Origin: a bacterium
GTDB lineage: Bacteria > Zixibacteria > MSB-5A5 > GN15 > FEB-12
DNA length: 64,000 bases
Direction: 5' to 3'
Assembly: GCA_030605565.1 (NCBI GenBank)
Contig: JAUWIB010000112.1
Location: 1 to 64,000 of the forward strand
Made by a program: the position numbers and the translations under genes. The stretch's first letter is position 1, and the number at the start of each line of letters is the position of its first letter. The notes under the pieces were generated by a model. That model saw only the letters and a program-made list of their open reading frames with translations. It made no database searches and was not told where the DNA came from. Positions 29,546-39,687 of the stretch are shown here, piece after piece.

Positions 29546-29736
29546 ACGCCCGAAAATCGCGGAGCGACACAATTCGATCAAGAACCGACGCAGACCCACC
29601 AACCCTCTGGCTCGAGATGATCGACAAACCAGTTGACACGAGGCTTGCCAACGCCAAGATTGACGAAAGATACTCAGGCGAAAATGGTTTGAGGGCGTCA
29701 CCCTGCCGTTAGGCCTTCCGGCACCGCCCGTCCCTG

Positions 29737-30405
29737 CTACCCCTCTACCAATCGCTGCATCCGTTCACGGTCAAGGACGTGAATGGTTGAGCCGTTGACG
29801 GATATGACCTTCTCGCGCGACAGTCTGGCCAGCGAACGTGACAACGTCTCCGGTATGGTGCCGATTTCGGCAGCCAGCACCGATTTTTTCTCCGGTAAAG
29901 TCAACGTTACTTCATCGCCCGCACCATCGGGTATCATGTTAAGCAAGTGCCTGGCCAGACGGGTAGTGACGTTGGTGAGAGACAAACCCTCGACTAACTG
30001 GGTCAGTTTCTTGAGCAATTCGGACAGCCGGGCAATCATGTTCAGGGCCAGGTTAGGGTGACGTTGCAGGATACCGAGGAAGCGTTCCCGGTTGATAACC
30101 AGCACCTCCGAGGGTTCCAGCGCCTGAGCCGAGGCGGGATAGAAACCGCCGGCAAACATCGCAGCTTCGGCAAAACTGTCGCCCGTATCGGCCAGTATCA
30201 GTATCTGCTCCTTACCGTCCGGCGACATCTTGAACACCTTCACCCGGCCGGAACCGACGATGAAAAACGAATGCACCAGATCTCCCTCGAAAAAGAGCAC
30301 CTCGCCGGCGTCACAGTTTTTCAACGTCGAAGCAGAGGCTATTTCATCCAGCGAACGATCCTCCAACTCGCTGAACAATTGGGACATCTTTAGTATCTCG
30401 TGCAT
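29737..30405 (-). CDS. Crp/Fnr family transcriptional regulator
   Basis: cNMP-binding fold plus C-terminal HTH (LAAEIGTIPETLSRSLARLSREKVI); start at MHEILKMSQ with AAGGAAG SD. Confidence 0.92.
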   Translation of the reverse strand: MHEILKMSQLFSELEDRSLDEIASASTLKNCDAGEVLFFEGDLVHSFFIVGSGRVKVFKMSPDGKEQILILADTGDSFAEAAMFAGGFYPASAQALEPSEVLVINRERFLGILQRHPNLALNMIARLSELLKKLTQLVEGLSLTNVTTRLARHLLNMIPDGAGDEVTLTLPEKKSVLAAEIGTIPETLSRSLARLSREKVISVNGSTIHVLDRERMQRLVEG

Positions 30406-30503
30406 AGTTCTTCCTTCCGGCTGGAACCACCGGGTCATCGAGAATTCCTCACATCGGAGTTCTTAATAAGGATAATACTGGGTGTCGGAAAGAACTTTTT
30501 TGC

Positions 30504-30860
30504 TTAGAGGAGGCTGTTGAGCAGCTCTTCGATGTCGGACATCATAAACGGCTTGGCCAGAAAACCATCCGGTTTGACGGATTCGGTGTCATCCTGGACA
30601 TCACTGACTGCGTAACCGGAAATGAGCACCACCGGGATATCCGGAAACCTGCCTTTGACCTCGCGCAGCAACTCCAGGCCGGTCATGTTGGGCATCCGCA
30701 TGTCGGTGATAACCAGTGAGAATTCGGTATCGGACAGTTTGTCGAGAGCATCACTGCCGTCGGAAGCTCTCACCGATTGGTAATCGAAAACCTCGAGCAT
30801 TTCCGAGAGCAGCGAGGACATATTGGGGTTGTCGTCAACTATCAGAATCGATTTGGCCAT
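30504..30860 (-). CDS. Single-domain response regulator receiver protein
   Basis: ILIVDDNPNMSSLL...LVITDMRMPNMTGLELL...GFLAKPF; all receiver residues present. Confidence 0.92.
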   Translation of the reverse strand: MAKSILIVDDNPNMSSLLSEMLEVFDYQSVRASDGSDALDKLSDTEFSLVITDMRMPNMTGLELLREVKGRFPDIPVVLISGYAVSDVQDDTESVKPDGFLAKPFMMSDIEELLNSLL

Positions 30861-30934
30861 AAGCGTCTACCGGCTTCCTTTTCAGTATTGTCGGCAGATA
30901 GCGGGGGGGAACTTTAGGCGAAACGCCTTTTTTT

Positions 30935-32047
30935 CTACAGCTTCTGCGATCGGGCGACCAGTTCCGACTGCAAGGCGGCAATACCCTGGCGCTTGGAGGC
31001 AGAGACGAGAAAGCTCGGGGCTGAACCGAGAGATGGCGGCACAAAATCGAGGTTCGCATCTATTTTATTGTACACCAACAGATAAGGGACTCTGTCCGCA
31101 CCGATGTCGGCCAGCACCTGGCGGGTCTGTACGTATCGTTGCTCGAAATCCTCCGCCGAGCAATCGACCACCTGAATCAGAAGATCGGCCAGGCTGACTT
31201 CCTCCAGGGTTGACTTGAACGACTCCACCAACTGGTGCGGCAGCTTCTTGATGAAGCCGACCGTGTCCGAGATCACGATCCGACAAGGATGGCGGGTGAT
31301 CATCTGGCGGGTTGTCGAATCGAGCGTAGTGAAGAGCATGTCGGCGGTGGTGACATTGGCTCGCGTGAGCACGTTAAACAGGGTCGACTTCCCGGCGTTG
31401 GTATAGCCGACCAGGGCGATTTTGAACATCGCCTGTCTCCCCTTGCGCTGGGTCGAGCGCTGACGGTCCAGCTTTTTCAGGAGCGCCTTGAGGTTGGCGA
31501 TTCGCGTTCGCACCCGACGGCGATCGATCTCAAGCTGTGTTTCGCCCGGTCCCTTGGCCCCGATGCCGCCATACTGCCGCGAAAAATGTACCCAGGCGCC
31601 GGTCAGCCGCGGTAAAGTGTACTGGAGTTGGGCCAACTCAACCTGAAGGCGGGAAGCGCGGCTTCGAGCGCGGCTGGCGAAGATGTCCAGAATCAGAATC
31701 GGTCGGTCAACCACCTTGGCTTCAAGGGCATCTTCGAGGTTACGCTGCTGGGCCGGGCTGAGGGTGTCATCGAAGATGACGCAGTTGGCGCCATCGGTCT
31801 GCAATTGCTCCTTTAACTCAGCCACCAGGCCCTTTCCGATAAACGTGGCCGGGTCCGGGTGCGCCCGAGTTTGAATACGTTTGGCTACGACTGTTGCCCC
31901 TGCGGTCAGACTGAGGCGACCCAATTCAGCAAGGGAAGCATCCACCTCTGCGCGTTGCCGGGAGTCCGCCGCACGGCCAACCAATATGGCCTTTTCGGTT
32001 TCTGTCTTGCTGTAATCAATGACCACTACTGTAATATATGAAGGCAA
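30935..32047 (-). CDS. hflX: Ribosome-associated GTPase HflX
   Basis: LVGYTNAGKSTLFNVLTRA; ADMLFTTLDSTTRQM; SDTVGFIKKLPHQLVESFKSTLEE. Confidence 0.95.
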   Translation of the reverse strand: MPSYITVVVIDYSKTETEKAILVGRAADSRQRAEVDASLAELGRLSLTAGATVVAKRIQTRAHPDPATFIGKGLVAELKEQLQTDGANCVIFDDTLSPAQQRNLEDALEAKVVDRPILILDIFASRARSRASRLQVELAQLQYTLPRLTGAWVHFSRQYGGIGAKGPGETQLEIDRRRVRTRIANLKALLKKLDRQRSTQRKGRQAMFKIALVGYTNAGKSTLFNVLTRANVTTADMLFTTLDSTTRQMITRHPCRIVISDTVGFIKKLPHQLVESFKSTLEEVSLADLLIQVVDCSAEDFEQRYVQTRQVLADIGADRVPYLLVYNKIDANLDFVPPSLGSAPSFLVSASKRQGIAALQSELVARSQKL

Positions 32048-32391
32048 CCCCGATTTTCAAATCGATATCCCTGCGTTACAGCGAAATGGGTTCGTTTTGG
32101 CGATGAATCGCTTCTGTGCGCTTCGCGCATCCCAACCTCATCCTGAGCGGAGTCGAAGGATACACTGTTCAAGAATGGGTTCGTTTTGGTCATTTTCGCT
32201 TTTTCCCAAAAAAGGTCGGTGGTGATTTCGGCTGTTCCTGTCCATTCTCACACCTCAATAGTGCCCACCAAACTGCTTACTTCAACGGGGGCGCTTCGGA
32301 GTTTTGTGCAGAGTTTGTTGGGAAAATCGCCAGTGATAGTCGTCCTTCGACTGCGCTGTGAGTGACGCCGTCAACTGGAAACCCGGGGCAA

Positions 32392-32566
32392 GGAGGCTGT
32401 CTCACAACTCGGTTGTGAACGCATCGTCCTCATCACTGTTTATGTGCACAGATTCTAACACCGCGTAGGGTGGGGGCTTGTCTCCCACCAGTGAATGCCA
32501 CTTGTGGCCGGCGGACACAAGGCCCGCCGCTACGCGATAGGAAATGCGACTTTTGAGACAGCCACC
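32392..32566 (+). mobile_element. Element B copy 3 (MITE-like, 175 bp) inserted in a P1 palindrome loop
   Basis: GGAGGCTGTCTCACAACTCG...GCGACTTTTGAGACAGCCACC; flanks CCCGGGGCAA and AAGCCCCGGGCCACCC. Confidence 0.85.
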
Positions 32567-32664
32567 AAGCCCCGGGCCACCCGACCTTTGGTCAAGGGAA
32601 ATGTTGGCGACACACACAAGCGTCAGGGGGTGAACGCCGGCAGACTTCCTCCGATAACAAGAGT

Positions 32665-33876
32665 ATGCCGCAGATCGAGAAAACTGTCGTCACCGAAGGT
32701 CACCTGATCGACTCGGGATTGATGCGTCGGATTTTCGACACTATCGTCGCCGACAATGGTGAGTTCGAAATCATCGATTTCAAAATTGGGCGCACCAACG
32801 ACGAATTCTCCACCGCCCGATTGAAAGTCAGTACGCCGGACTCGGTGGCGATGAACACCATTCTGCTGAAACTGTCCGCCCTCGGGTGCATGGTTGACGA
32901 TGAAGACGAAGTCCGCCTGGGTGTCGCGCCCGTGGACGGTGTCGTCCCGCCCGATTTTTACAGCACCACCAACCAGGAAACGATGATACGCCGCAACGAT
33001 CACTGGATGCCTGTCGAGAAACTGCGCATGGACGGTGTGATCGTTCTCGATGGTGAACGGGTGGTAGTGAAGAAGTTTCAGGACGTCAAGAAGGGCGACA
33101 AGATCGTGCTTGGCCTGTCCGGGATCAAAGTGAAGCCGGAGTTTGCCCGACGCGACCGTGACGATTTCGGCTTCATGTCCGGTGAGGTCTCGACCGAGCG
33201 AAAGGTGCGGCTGGCCGTGGACCGGGTGGCTGAAATAATCCGAGAGAACAACAAAAGGCTGGCCGTGGTGGCCGGGCCGGTGGTGGTGCACACCGGCGGC
33301 GCCGTTGACCTGGCGCGGTTGATCCGGCATGGATATGTCCAGGTACTGCTGGCCGGCAATGCTCTGGCCGTACATGATATCGAAGCGGCCCTGTTGGGAA
33401 CATCGTTGGGGATCGATCTGAAAACCGGCCGACCGGTCGAGATGGGTCACCGCAACCACCTTCGGGCCATCAACGAGGTGCGCCGGGCCGGTTCGATTGC
33501 GGCCCTGATCGCCGAAGGCAGGCTCACTTCGGGCGTCATGTACGAGACGATCAAAGCGTCCGTGCCGTTTTCGCTGGCCGGGTCTTTGCGCGACGACGGC
33601 CCGCTACCGGATACCGTCACCGACATGAACCGCGCCCAGGAAGATCACGCCCGCTTGCTGGAGGGGGTCGATGTGGTGTTGATGCTGTCGACGATGCTAC
33701 ACTCAATCGCCGTGGGCAATATGCTTCCGGCGCGCGTGCTGACTGTTTGCGTCGACATCAATCCATCCGTAGTCACCAAGCTCAAGGACCGTGGCTCTCT
33801 GCAAACGATCGGCGTCGTCACCGACGTGGGGCTGTTCCTGCACCTGCTGGCCGAACGCCTGCTTAATGGCGACTGA
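32665..33876 (+). CDS. TIGR00300/LOR-SDH-type protein (ornithine cyclodeaminase-like)
   Basis: EGHLIDSGLMRRIFDTIVADNGEFEIIDFKIGRTNDEFSTARL; VVVHTGGAVDLARLIRHGYVQVLLAGNALAVHDIE. Confidence 0.8.
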   Translation: MPQIEKTVVTEGHLIDSGLMRRIFDTIVADNGEFEIIDFKIGRTNDEFSTARLKVSTPDSVAMNTILLKLSALGCMVDDEDEVRLGVAPVDGVVPPDFYSTTNQETMIRRNDHWMPVEKLRMDGVIVLDGERVVVKKFQDVKKGDKIVLGLSGIKVKPEFARRDRDDFGFMSGEVSTERKVRLAVDRVAEIIRENNKRLAVVAGPVVVHTGGAVDLARLIRHGYVQVLLAGNALAVHDIEAALLGTSLGIDLKTGRPVEMGHRNHLRAINEVRRAGSIAALIAEGRLTSGVMYETIKASVPFSLAGSLRDDGPLPDTVTDMNRAQEDHARLLEGVDVVLMLSTMLHSIAVGNMLPARVLTVCVDINPSVVTKLKDRGSLQTIGVVTDVGLFLHLLAERLLNGD

Positions 33877-34120
33877 GGCAGTGGAGTCCGCTCGAAACCA
33901 AGCCTGTCCTGAGCGCAGTCGAAGGGCGGTTTCGTCACCCCGTGGTTTGGCGCGCGAAGCTCGAGAAACAGGCTTGCCTGTCACCCCGGCACAGGCCGGG
34001 GGCCGTCCGTCTTTTTGCAGGTCAGGTCCCTTGCGGCGGGTGGCCCGGACGTTCGGGCTTCAGAGACCCGTAGGCAATAAGCCCTGTCCTCCTGATTCCG
34101 GAAGAACAGCCTGCGGCTGT

Positions 34121-34147
34121 GTCAGGATCGCAAGGATCCTGACCTAC
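34121..34147. repeat. P3 palindrome
   Basis: GTCAGGATC GCAAG GATCCTGAC CTAC. Confidence 0.75.
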
Positions 34148-34320
34148 GGGATTGCTGACACAGTCAAGCCGCCCACCCGCAAATGGGTTTTTCGAGCTTC
34201 GCGCGTCGTGGCGTTGGACATAAATTAGTTGATCGGTGACTCGTTCATAGTCAGATTGTCGTTAGACAATTAGCCGGCGTCTGTTCAGGCGCACGTATCA
34301 TTCATGGAGGTGGCTCCGCT

Positions 34321-34881
34321 ATGACCGACAAGAAGAAATCGTTCCCCGCACCGCCGTCACTTATCGGTGACAAAGTCTTTCTGCGCCCGAGCACCCCTGA
34401 GGACATAGCCAACATGCACCATTGGTGGCTGCAGAGTGAACCGCAGTCATTGAGTTGTCGTCCGCACCCATTCCAAACCGCCAGGGAGGCGGCTGAGGCA
34501 GCACAGAAGAAAGAGATAAGCATCAATAATCAACGCTTCACGGCTGTGCGCAAGGACGATAAGACACCGGTGGCCTCGGTGAGTTTCTTCAGTCTCAATC
34601 CGCTCAATCGTTCGGCTGAACTGGGTCTGCTCGTTGATCCCGAGGTGCGTCGCAAGGGATACGGCGCCGACGCCATAAAAACACTGACGCGCCACCTGTT
34701 TCGATATCGCGGTTTGAACAAAGTGTATGCCCAGACGGCCGGGTTCAATGAAGGCGCTATAGCGATGTTGGAGTCACTCGGCTTCAAGAAGGACGCGACC
34801 CTTCGCGATCACTACTTCTACGATGGTGTATTTCACGTCGGGTACGTCTACTCGCTGTTGCAGTTCGAGGTGGACTGGTAG
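34321..34881 (+). CDS. GNAT family N-acetyltransferase
   Basis: LGLLVDPEVRRKGYGADAIKTLTRHLFRYRGLNKVYAQTAGFNEGAIAMLESLGFKKD. Confidence 0.9.
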   Translation: MTDKKKSFPAPPSLIGDKVFLRPSTPEDIANMHHWWLQSEPQSLSCRPHPFQTAREAAEAAQKKEISINNQRFTAVRKDDKTPVASVSFFSLNPLNRSAELGLLVDPEVRRKGYGADAIKTLTRHLFRYRGLNKVYAQTAGFNEGAIAMLESLGFKKDATLRDHYFYDGVFHVGYVYSLLQFEVDW

Positions 34882-34902
34882 TCGCAGATGCAGGTATTAC
34901 TA

Positions 34903-35826
34903 TCAGGGTGTTTGTGACTGATCGGCCGTGTTCGGTTCCGCAGCATTCTCTTGCAGTTCGCTACTGTCGCTTTCGTCTGGCTGTTGGTCAGCAGTATCGC
35001 CTGAATCCTCGGTCTCTTTCTTGCGCACAGAATCAACGATCTGGTTAAGTTTGATCAACTCAGCACGGGCGCGCTCGGCGAAATCGTCACCTCTGGAGGC
35101 ATACAGCACTGAGCGCGAAACATTGATCAAGGCCGTCTTTGTGAAATCGGCTGTGCCGTAGGTGGCCGCTTTCTCCAACGAGCCACCCTGCGCCCCAACC
35201 CCCGGAATCAGCAGCGGCATATCGCCGGCTATGACACGAAGCTCTTTCAACTGTTCGGGATTGGTGGCCCCGACCACCAGGCCACAGTTGCGCTCCTTGT
35301 TCCAGTAGGCCACTTTCTCGGCAACGATTTCATATAGCGGCTTGCCGTCAACGTTCAGAATCTGGAGATCCTTCGACCCGGGGTTGGACGTGAGACACAG
35401 GATAAACACACCCTTGTCCTTGTGTTCGATGAAGGGACGAAGCGAGTCATACCCCATGTAAGGATTCAGCGTAACCCAGTTGGCTTTTAACTGCTTGAAC
35501 ATGGCGTCGGCATAATGCGCGGCTGTGTTGCCGATGTCGCCCCGCTTGCCGTCGACGATGACTGGAATCTCGTCGGGAATGCGCTCGATAATCAATTTCA
35601 AAAGGGATAGTCCCTCGGCCCCAATGCTTTCGTAGAAGGCGATATTCGGCTTGTAAGCGCAGACGATATCTTTAGTGGCCTCAATGATCCGAACCGCAAA
35701 TTCAAACATCCCCTTGACGTTCTTAGAGTATTCAGATGGCATTCGCTTTGGATCCAGATCCAAGCCGAGGCAGATGATCGATTCATTGTCCGCTTGTATC
35801 TGTTGAAGTTCTTTTAGAGCACTCAT
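34903..35826 (-). CDS. pyrF: Orotidine-5'-phosphate decarboxylase (long type) with acidic C-terminal tail
   Basis: IICLGLDLDPKRMP; PVIVDGKRGDIGNTAAHYADAMF; LLIPGVGAQGG. Confidence 0.93.
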   Translation of the reverse strand: MSALKELQQIQADNESIICLGLDLDPKRMPSEYSKNVKGMFEFAVRIIEATKDIVCAYKPNIAFYESIGAEGLSLLKLIIERIPDEIPVIVDGKRGDIGNTAAHYADAMFKQLKANWVTLNPYMGYDSLRPFIEHKDKGVFILCLTSNPGSKDLQILNVDGKPLYEIVAEKVAYWNKERNCGLVVGATNPEQLKELRVIAGDMPLLIPGVGAQGGSLEKAATYGTADFTKTALINVSRSVLYASRGDDFAERARAELIKLNQIVDSVRKKETEDSGDTADQQPDESDSSELQENAAEPNTADQSQTP

Positions 35827-36743
35827 TAGTATTTCTCCAGTCTGCCGACCAGGTCCGTGATCGACTTCATTTTGTTCTTCCTGAGATAGTCTTTGAGACC
35901 GTGCACGATCTTGAGGGGTGCCTCCGGTTCCACAAACAGGGCGGTGCCGATCTGGAGAGCAGTGGCTCCACAGAGGAAAAACTCCACCGCATCTCTCCAG
36001 TCGGAGATACCCCCAACGCCGATTATCGGCAGTCGGCTGCGGCTGTGCACAGCATCCACCATAGCCAGTGCGATCGGCTTGATAGCCGGTCCGGTAAGTC
36101 CACCCTTGTTGTTGGTGAGTCGCGGTCGCCGGGTGTCTATGTCAACGGCCGTTCCAATTACCGAGTTCATCACGGTGAAGGCGTCGGCCCCACCCGCTTC
36201 GGCCGCTGAAGCGATATCGCCAATACTGGTCACATTGGGTGAAAGCTTGACGATCAACGGGCGCGCGAACACGGCCCGCACCGCCGCCACCACTTTCTCC
36301 GTCAGGTACGGATCGCTGCCGAACTGGATGCCGCCCTGATCCACGTTGGGGCAACTGATGTTTAACTCGATCATGTCCAGCACGGCGACGTCATTCAGGC
36401 GACGGCTCACCTCGACGTATTCATCGATCGTAGCGCCGGCGACATTGACGATAATGCGCGTCTGCTGTTTGGCCAGGAACGGCACTTTCTCGCGAATGAA
36501 AGCTTCAATCCCGACATTGGCCAAACCGATGGCGTTGAGCATACCTGAAACCGTCTCCGCCGTGCGCGGCGGCGGATGCCCCAATCTTGGTTCCAGCGTG
36601 ATCGATTTGGTTACCAGCCCGCCCAGTTTCGACAGCGGATAGAGTTGAGCCAGTTCTTCGCCGTAGCCGCAACAACCGGAGGCGGTCAGCACAGGATTAT
36701 CAAACTCCACCCCGGCGATCATCACTTTCATGTCAGGCGTCAC
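35826..36743 (-). CDS. pyrD: Dihydroorotate dehydrogenase, catalytic subunit
   Basis: NPVLTASGCCGYGEELAQ; IELNISCPNVDQGGIQFG; VNSVIGTAVDIDTRRP; PIIGVGGISDWRDAVEF. Confidence 0.94.
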   Translation of the reverse strand: MTPDMKVMIAGVEFDNPVLTASGCCGYGEELAQLYPLSKLGGLVTKSITLEPRLGHPPPRTAETVSGMLNAIGLANVGIEAFIREKVPFLAKQQTRIIVNVAGATIDEYVEVSRRLNDVAVLDMIELNISCPNVDQGGIQFGSDPYLTEKVVAAVRAVFARPLIVKLSPNVTSIGDIASAAEAGGADAFTVMNSVIGTAVDIDTRRPRLTNNKGGLTGPAIKPIALAMVDAVHSRSRLPIIGVGGISDWRDAVEFFLCGATALQIGTALFVEPEAPLKIVHGLKDYLRKNKMKSITDLVGRLEKY

Positions 36744-37531
36744 AACGCTACCTCCCCAATCTGAAACACCGGCCCATCACAGCAGACACGCGCATGTCCG
36801 CCCGCCGTGAGCGGTACCACACAGCCCAGACAGACGCCGATCCCACACGGCATGGGCGCTTCCAGCGACAACTGACCCGGCACGTGGAGGGCCAGCCCCA
36901 GTTCGTTCACGGCCTTCAGCATTCCCTCAGGACCGCAGGCAAAGATGCGACAGTTGTCACCGTACTTTTGCAGGAACGTCTTCACGGGCTTGGTGACCAA
37001 TCCTTGTTCGCCGAGAGTGCCGTCCTCTGTTGCTATCCGAAGATCCACGCCGAGCTTCTTGATGCGGCTGCGTTCGATAATGTCTGATCGGCTGCGGCCA
37101 CCGTAGAAGAACAGGATATGCTTTGGATCATGACCTCGGTCGATCAATTTCTGAGCAAGAAACAACAACGGCGGGAAACCGACACCACCGGCGACTATGA
37201 CAACGCGCTCCCTCCTGCGCGGTAGTTTGAACGGTTGTCCCAGCGGTCCCAGCAGGTTGGTTGCATCGCCGCGTCGGAGGGCGGCCAGAATGCGGGTGCC
37301 GCGCCCAACCACTTTGACGATCAACTCCAAGTCACCACAGCTTGTTTCCACTGAGGCGACCGAGAAAGCGCGACGGAAATAGACCTCACCGGCCGGTAAC
37401 TTCAGATGAACAAACTGTCCGGGGCGACACTTGTCGGCAGCGGAAAATGGTGCGAAGGTAAACGAGAAATAATCGTTCTTCAGGTCTCGGCGCTTGATCA
37501 GGCGCACAGTTTCACACTTCGGTCTTGTCAT
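36740..37531 (-). CDS. pyrK: Dihydroorotate dehydrogenase electron transfer subunit
   Basis: YFRRAFSVASVE...VVIVAGGVGFPPLLFLA; Cys motif PCGIGVCLGCVVPL..ARVCCDGPVF; start overlaps the upstream gene stop. Confidence 0.93.
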   Translation of the reverse strand: MTRPKCETVRLIKRRDLKNDYFSFTFAPFSAADKCRPGQFVHLKLPAGEVYFRRAFSVASVETSCGDLELIVKVVGRGTRILAALRRGDATNLLGPLGQPFKLPRRRERVVIVAGGVGFPPLLFLAQKLIDRGHDPKHILFFYGGRSRSDIIERSRIKKLGVDLRIATEDGTLGEQGLVTKPVKTFLQKYGDNCRIFACGPEGMLKAVNELGLALHVPGQLSLEAPMPCGIGVCLGCVVPLTAGGHARVCCDGPVFQIGEVAL

Positions 37532-39627
37532 TTCAAGATATCCGGCTTCTGCACCAGGAACCGATAGTAAAGCCACTGGTCCTGAAGCTCCAGTTGGATA
37601 CGGGTTGGATCCCAGGCCATCGAAGCAAATGTCTCCTCGGCGAGGAAATTGATTTGCTCATTGGGAGACTTGATCTTGAGTTCGTATTCACTGACCTCAC
37701 CAAAGGGATCCAGCAATACCTGGAAGATAAGCCAACCTTCCCAGCCACCGCGGTAGGCTTCCTCCGGGTAGATGAACGGTTCATCGATCCGGATAGGGTC
37801 CGACCGAAGCTCGGCCAGGAGCTTCCCATCCCTGGACAGTGCCGCTACCTCCGGGTCAACATAGACTGAAGTGTCCCCAGCGGCCTGCAAATTGTCTCCA
37901 TCATCCCCCTCAGCAAGCATGACACTGTCTGCCTCCTGGTCATCATCAGACGGCCTTTTCTTGGCAACATACTGCGTGCGCCGACGGGCCTCGTTGGCCC
38001 ATTCACTACTTGGAAACGAATCGGATAGTTCGTTGTAGGCCCTGATGACAGAGGAGTCACCCGGGCTGTCATACATTTCCGTCAGCCATATCAGCGCAAA
38101 ACGAGACTGCAAGAAGTGCTTGGAATCAGGGAAACGGTCCACCACGACCTGATAGTTGGCTCGGGCGCTGTCGAGATTGAACTCATCGACCACGAAATGC
38201 TCGGCCCGGCTGAAATACACACCGGCATAGCCGGTGTCGGCCGAACTGCCGGCCAAACCCAGTCTCTCCAATGCCTCCGGCAGGTAGTCGGAAATTGGAT
38301 ACAGCGTTAGTACCTGACGAAGAATCGAGTCGGCTTTGCTGGAGTCCTCCTCATGTTCCCGAACCATCTCAGAAAGGGCGATCAGTGCTTTGGGGGAGTC
38401 AAAGGCGGTGGGAAAGGAATCGGCCACTACCCGCATAGCGATCATTGCAGAGTCCGGCTTGTTCAACTCGAGCCAGTACAACTCAGCCAGTTGGTACTGA
38501 GTATAGGCGGCCCTGTCGATAATATCCTGGGTGGAGGTTGAATCGATCTCTATCGCGCGCGAGTACGCATCCAACAACCCGATGGACGATGAGCGGTGCA
38601 GCGCATCCTTACCAATGTCAGAACCGCGACTGAGCTTGGTGGTGGAGTCGTAATATATCTTCGCTTGGACAAGATCATCGTAATCATACTGGTAGATCAA
38701 GGCCAAACGCCAGAAAGCCCGAGCTTTAACTTTCGGTTTCTCGGACTGGCTGATGATATCCTGGTAGTAGGCTTCGGCCTGGGCCAACTCTTCGTCGAAT
38801 TCGTATCCTTCACCCATCTTCAATTTGAGGGCGCTCACGGAGTCGAAATAGACGTCCTGATCCATTAACGTCATGAGATAGTCCTGACCGTCATCGATCC
38901 GTTGCAGTCGGTAGGAGCTGTTGGCTGCCTGAAACAGCGCGTGGTACTTATCGTCCTTGTCCGGATCCATTCCCAATAGTTGCAGATAAGCGCCTAAGGC
39001 ATCCTGAAAACGGTAACCGGCGAAGTATCCGTCGGCCAGATAGGTCTGTGCGAGTCGCCGTTCCTCGGCATTGCCCAGCGAGTCGCGCAGGGCCAGAAAA
39101 TACGGTTCTGCTTTGCGGTATTCCTTATTGTCGAAGTGAAAGACGCCGAGCGTCATGGCAGCCTCGCTCTTGAACTGAGCGTCATAATCTCCGTCGAAAA
39201 TCTCCTGAAAAACAGCAATGGCATCGTCAAGGTCTTTTTGCATCAACTTGGCCTTCGCCAGATAGAGGGTGGCCTTACGAGCGTACTCGCTCTCGGCGTA
39301 AACCGCCAGAATCTCTCGCGCCCGCCGCTCGCTCCGGGAGAACTCTTCGGTGTAATAGTAGGAGACCATCAGAATGTACAGGGCATCGTCATAATATTTG
39401 GAATTGGGGTAGTCTTCGATAACTTTGAGCGACTTTTCAATTGCCTTGCGATAACTGCCGACATTACCGCGGCCTTTCCCCTTGGATTTGTTGCGCGATT
39501 TTTCGGCCTCGTTGAACGACTTCCTGGCGTTGTAGAAAGTATTATAATAGACACAGCCGCCGCCGGCCGAGAACAGCAGCCCAACGACCATCAACTTTAT
39601 GATCCACAATCTCAGAGGAGATACCAC
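37528..39627 (-). CDS. Lipoprotein with tetratricopeptide repeats and a TonB-C-like C-terminus
   Basis: Lipobox LLFSAGGGCVYYNTFYNA; BamD/YbgF-like TPRs; C-term GWEGWLIFQVLLDPFGEVSEYELKIKSPNEQINFLAEETFASMAWDP. Confidence 0.8.
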   Translation of the reverse strand: MVSPLRLWIIKLMVVGLLFSAGGGCVYYNTFYNARKSFNEAEKSRNKSKGKGRGNVGSYRKAIEKSLKVIEDYPNSKYYDDALYILMVSYYYTEEFSRSERRAREILAVYAESEYARKATLYLAKAKLMQKDLDDAIAVFQEIFDGDYDAQFKSEAAMTLGVFHFDNKEYRKAEPYFLALRDSLGNAEERRLAQTYLADGYFAGYRFQDALGAYLQLLGMDPDKDDKYHALFQAANSSYRLQRIDDGQDYLMTLMDQDVYFDSVSALKLKMGEGYEFDEELAQAEAYYQDIISQSEKPKVKARAFWRLALIYQYDYDDLVQAKIYYDSTTKLSRGSDIGKDALHRSSSIGLLDAYSRAIEIDSTSTQDIIDRAAYTQYQLAELYWLELNKPDSAMIAMRVVADSFPTAFDSPKALIALSEMVREHEEDSSKADSILRQVLTLYPISDYLPEALERLGLAGSSADTGYAGVYFSRAEHFVVDEFNLDSARANYQVVVDRFPDSKHFLQSRFALIWLTEMYDSPGDSSVIRAYNELSDSFPSSEWANEARRRTQYVAKKRPSDDDQEADSVMLAEGDDGDNLQAAGDTSVYVDPEVAALSRDGKLLAELRSDPIRIDEPFIYPEEAYRGGWEGWLIFQVLLDPFGEVSEYELKIKSPNEQINFLAEETFASMAWDPTRIQLELQDQWLYYRFLVQKPDILK

Positions 39628-39687
39628 CGTGTGTCAACCCATCCTTATGTTGCTTCGGTCCTTATACTCCGCTTCCCGCCACCGGTT

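Noticed and set aside
30914-30934. Terminator AGGCGAAACGCCTTTTTTT between hflX and the response regulator
   Set aside because: Stem is only 5 bp and the T run is on the plus strand while both neighbours are on the minus strand.
32623-33459. 278-aa minus-strand ORF
   Set aside because: Antisense to the well-supported TIGR00300-type gene.
34033-34060. Another element A insertion in a P1 palindrome (GGGTGGCCCGGACGTT then CGGGCTTCAGAGACCC)
   Set aside because: The left half fits, but I could not find the matching right half or a TSD, so it is not counted.
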